Positions 34,265-35,504 of a stretch of DNA of 35,504 nucleotides are shown in pieces (within the stretch, counting starts at the first letter, position 1; each line of letters begins with the position of its first letter). Position numbers and translations under genes: made by a program. Under the pieces are notes generated by a model. The model had not been told where the DNA came from, did no database searches, and was given only the letters and a program-made list of their open reading frames with translations. The stretch is from Spirochaetales bacterium (GTDB lineage Bacteria; Spirochaetota; Spirochaetia; SZUA-6; JAFGRV01). The DNA lies in NCBI GenBank assembly GCA_016937215.1, contig JAFGWI010000061.1, forward strand, positions 1 through 35,504, in the 5' to 3' direction.

Positions 34265-35362
34265 ATGAACCATGATCAAGGGGTGGTAAAGGAACAAGGA
34301 AAGGCCATTCATCGCATTGAAATACAAAACCGCAAGTACCTGGGCAACAAATACCGTTTGCTGGGCTTTTTGAAAAACGCTATTACCCAAAGGGTGCCTT
34401 TGATAGGAAGTTTCGGCGACCTCTTCTGCGGGACCGGGGTGGTATCCTTTGAACTGGGTAAAGAGGCTGAAAGCCTGGTAGCGAACGACATGCTCTACTC
34501 TGGCTATGTGGTTTGCCAGGCCTTTTTCGGCCAACAAAGCCGGGATCTTGATTTGAATAAAATTGAATCACTGCTTCTGGAACTCAAGGAGCTCGCTCCA
34601 AGCAGGGGCTATTTTTTTCAAACCTTTGGCGGGAATTATTTTACCCCAGAAAATGCCGCTCAAATTGACAGCACACGGGAAGCCATTGCCCTGTGGGAAA
34701 AACTGGGGCGCATCACTCAGAGCGAAAAATGGCAGCTTTTAACCAGTCTGATTTACGCTGTAGACAAGGCAGCCAATATCGTGGGGCAATACGATGCCTA
34801 TATGAAAAATATGGGGGCCCCGGTCTACAGCCAAGAGGGCCACCACCTGGTGGATGTGAATGTTTACCGTCCCCTTCAACTGGGCCTGCCCTGCTCCCGA
34901 CCCCATGGGGACGCGCGAATTCTGCAGCAGGACGCGAACCGTGTCATAAGCGAACACCGATTTCACGTTCTTTATCTTGACCCGCCCTATAACAACCGAC
35001 AGTATATCGACCTTTACCATGTACTGGAAAACCTCGCCATATGGCACAAGCCCGAAGTCTTTGGAAAAACACGAAAATTCGAACGCCGCCATCTGAAAAG
35101 CGATTTTTCCAGAAAAAAACGCGCGGCCAAAGCCCTGGCAAATCTGATTTCAAAAGCCAGAGCCGAACATATTTTTTTAAGCTATAACAACGAAGGCATG
35201 CTAAAAGAAAATGAAATACAGGGCATTCTATCCACGCGGGGCAAGGTAGAAAAAATCGAGGAGGATTATCAGGTCTTTGGAAAAGGCGCTGGCCAAAGCC
35301 GCCGCCGAATGGTGAAAGAACAACTCTATTATCTGAAACCTTTGAAATCGCCGCAAAAATGA
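34265..35362 (+). CDS. D12-class N6-adenine DNA methyltransferase
   Basis: A 365-residue DNA adenine methylase. NRKYLGNKYRLL (22-33) is the N-terminal SAM motif, GDLFCGTGVVS (51-61) is motif I and LDPPYNNRQY (238-247) is the catalytic DPPY block. These are the order and motifs of the D12 (alpha class, Dam-like) group. It is longer than Dam (278), with an inserted region of about 110-235 that may form the target-recognition domain. No nuclease is adjacent, so it may be an orphan. The frame is open from a TTG at 34178, but similarity begins after residue 20 of the shorter form. A repeat copy (E7) starts 45 bp after the stop. Confidence 0.86.
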   Translation: MNHDQGVVKEQGKAIHRIEIQNRKYLGNKYRLLGFLKNAITQRVPLIGSFGDLFCGTGVVSFELGKEAESLVANDMLYSGYVVCQAFFGQQSRDLDLNKIESLLLELKELAPSRGYFFQTFGGNYFTPENAAQIDSTREAIALWEKLGRITQSEKWQLLTSLIYAVDKAANIVGQYDAYMKNMGAPVYSQEGHHLVDVNVYRPLQLGLPCSRPHGDARILQQDANRVISEHRFHVLYLDPPYNNRQYIDLYHVLENLAIWHKPEVFGKTRKFERRHLKSDFSRKKRAAKALANLISKARAEHIFLSYNNEGMLKENEIQGILSTRGKVEKIEEDYQVFGKGAGQSRRRMVKEQLYYLKPLKSPQK

Positions 35363-35406
35363 CACTCCGGATAGCACTTCTTATGACTAAAGACTTTACT
35401 TCGTTT

Positions 35407-35504
35407 GTATTTGTTTGGCTTACATGCTTTCTGGACGTTACCCGCCTCCGGCAGGTCGGGCTATCCGGCCTCTGGTCACAAATGCTTCGCATTTGTTGCT
35501 CGAT
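35407..35504 (+). repeat. Structured E-family repeat E7 (cut by window edge)
   Basis: The end motif GTATTTGTTTGGC (35407-35419) is followed by GGACGTT, arm 1 (ACCCGCC...GGCAGGT), CGGGCT and the module CTCTGGTCACAAATGC with hairpin CAAATGC-TTC-GCATTTG. The same module occurs twice in C2. The element runs past the window end. Confidence 0.7.

Noticed and set aside
34944-35492. 182-codon minus-strand ORF
   Set aside because: It is antisense to the D12 methylase motifs and extends into repeat E7; no ribosome site.

Overview
The window most resembles the chromosome of a free-living, polysaccharide-degrading bacterium. My best guess is a Spirochaetota member, from three hints: the prfA-prmC-relA-birA cluster, the GH57/DUF3536 protein, and intergenic repeats of a kind I associate with spirochaetes and some other phyla. 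Confidence in the phylum is only moderate. There is no phage, conjugation, CRISPR or transposase gene. Coding density is ordinary, with strand switches every one to three genes.

Layout. 1-1900: a radical SAM/SPASM gene flanked by two inverted copies of a structured repeat. 1907-5503: an ABC exporter-like operon (secreted protein, ATPase, permease) and a tandem PilZ protein. 6018-8587: a GT-C-like membrane glycosyltransferase convergent with a response regulator. 8588-11872: an AT-rich accessory patch with a WGR-like small protein and an Eco57I-type DNA methyltransferase. 11873-18220: a secreted GH9-CBM3c-dockerin cellulase, a DUF4184 membrane protein and a GH57/DUF3536 protein. 18297-22612: an aldo/keto reductase overlapping a hybrid histidine kinase, then an AEC transporter. 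22613-24300: repeat-rich DNA, a small Cys protein and tRNA-Val(GAC). 24328-29267: a GH95 fucosidase, a YhhN protein and an MBL hydrolase. 29293-33948: the translationally coupled operon prfA-prmC-relA-birA. 34265-35362: a D12-class adenine methylase, followed by the left part of another repeat.

How the genes fit together. The secreted cellulase and the apparently cytoplasmic GH95 enzyme suggest plant-fibre use. prfA and prmC form a functional pair, because PrmC methylates the GGQ glutamine of the release factor. RelA adds stringent control to the same transcript.

The most unusual material is non-coding. At least seven copies of one structured element (called E below) share fixed blocks, CGTT, CGGGCT and TCCAATCCYTAACGC. 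Between these blocks sit stem-loops whose sequences differ completely from copy to copy while base pairing is kept. A second family (called C) includes a copy with 18-bp inverted ends and an 8-9-bp target duplication, and it shares a hairpin module with E. Five genes without a Shine-Dalgarno sequence have promoter-like boxes ending 5-11 nt before the start codon, suggesting recurrent leaderless transcripts. All calls come from reading the sequence; no database search was run.
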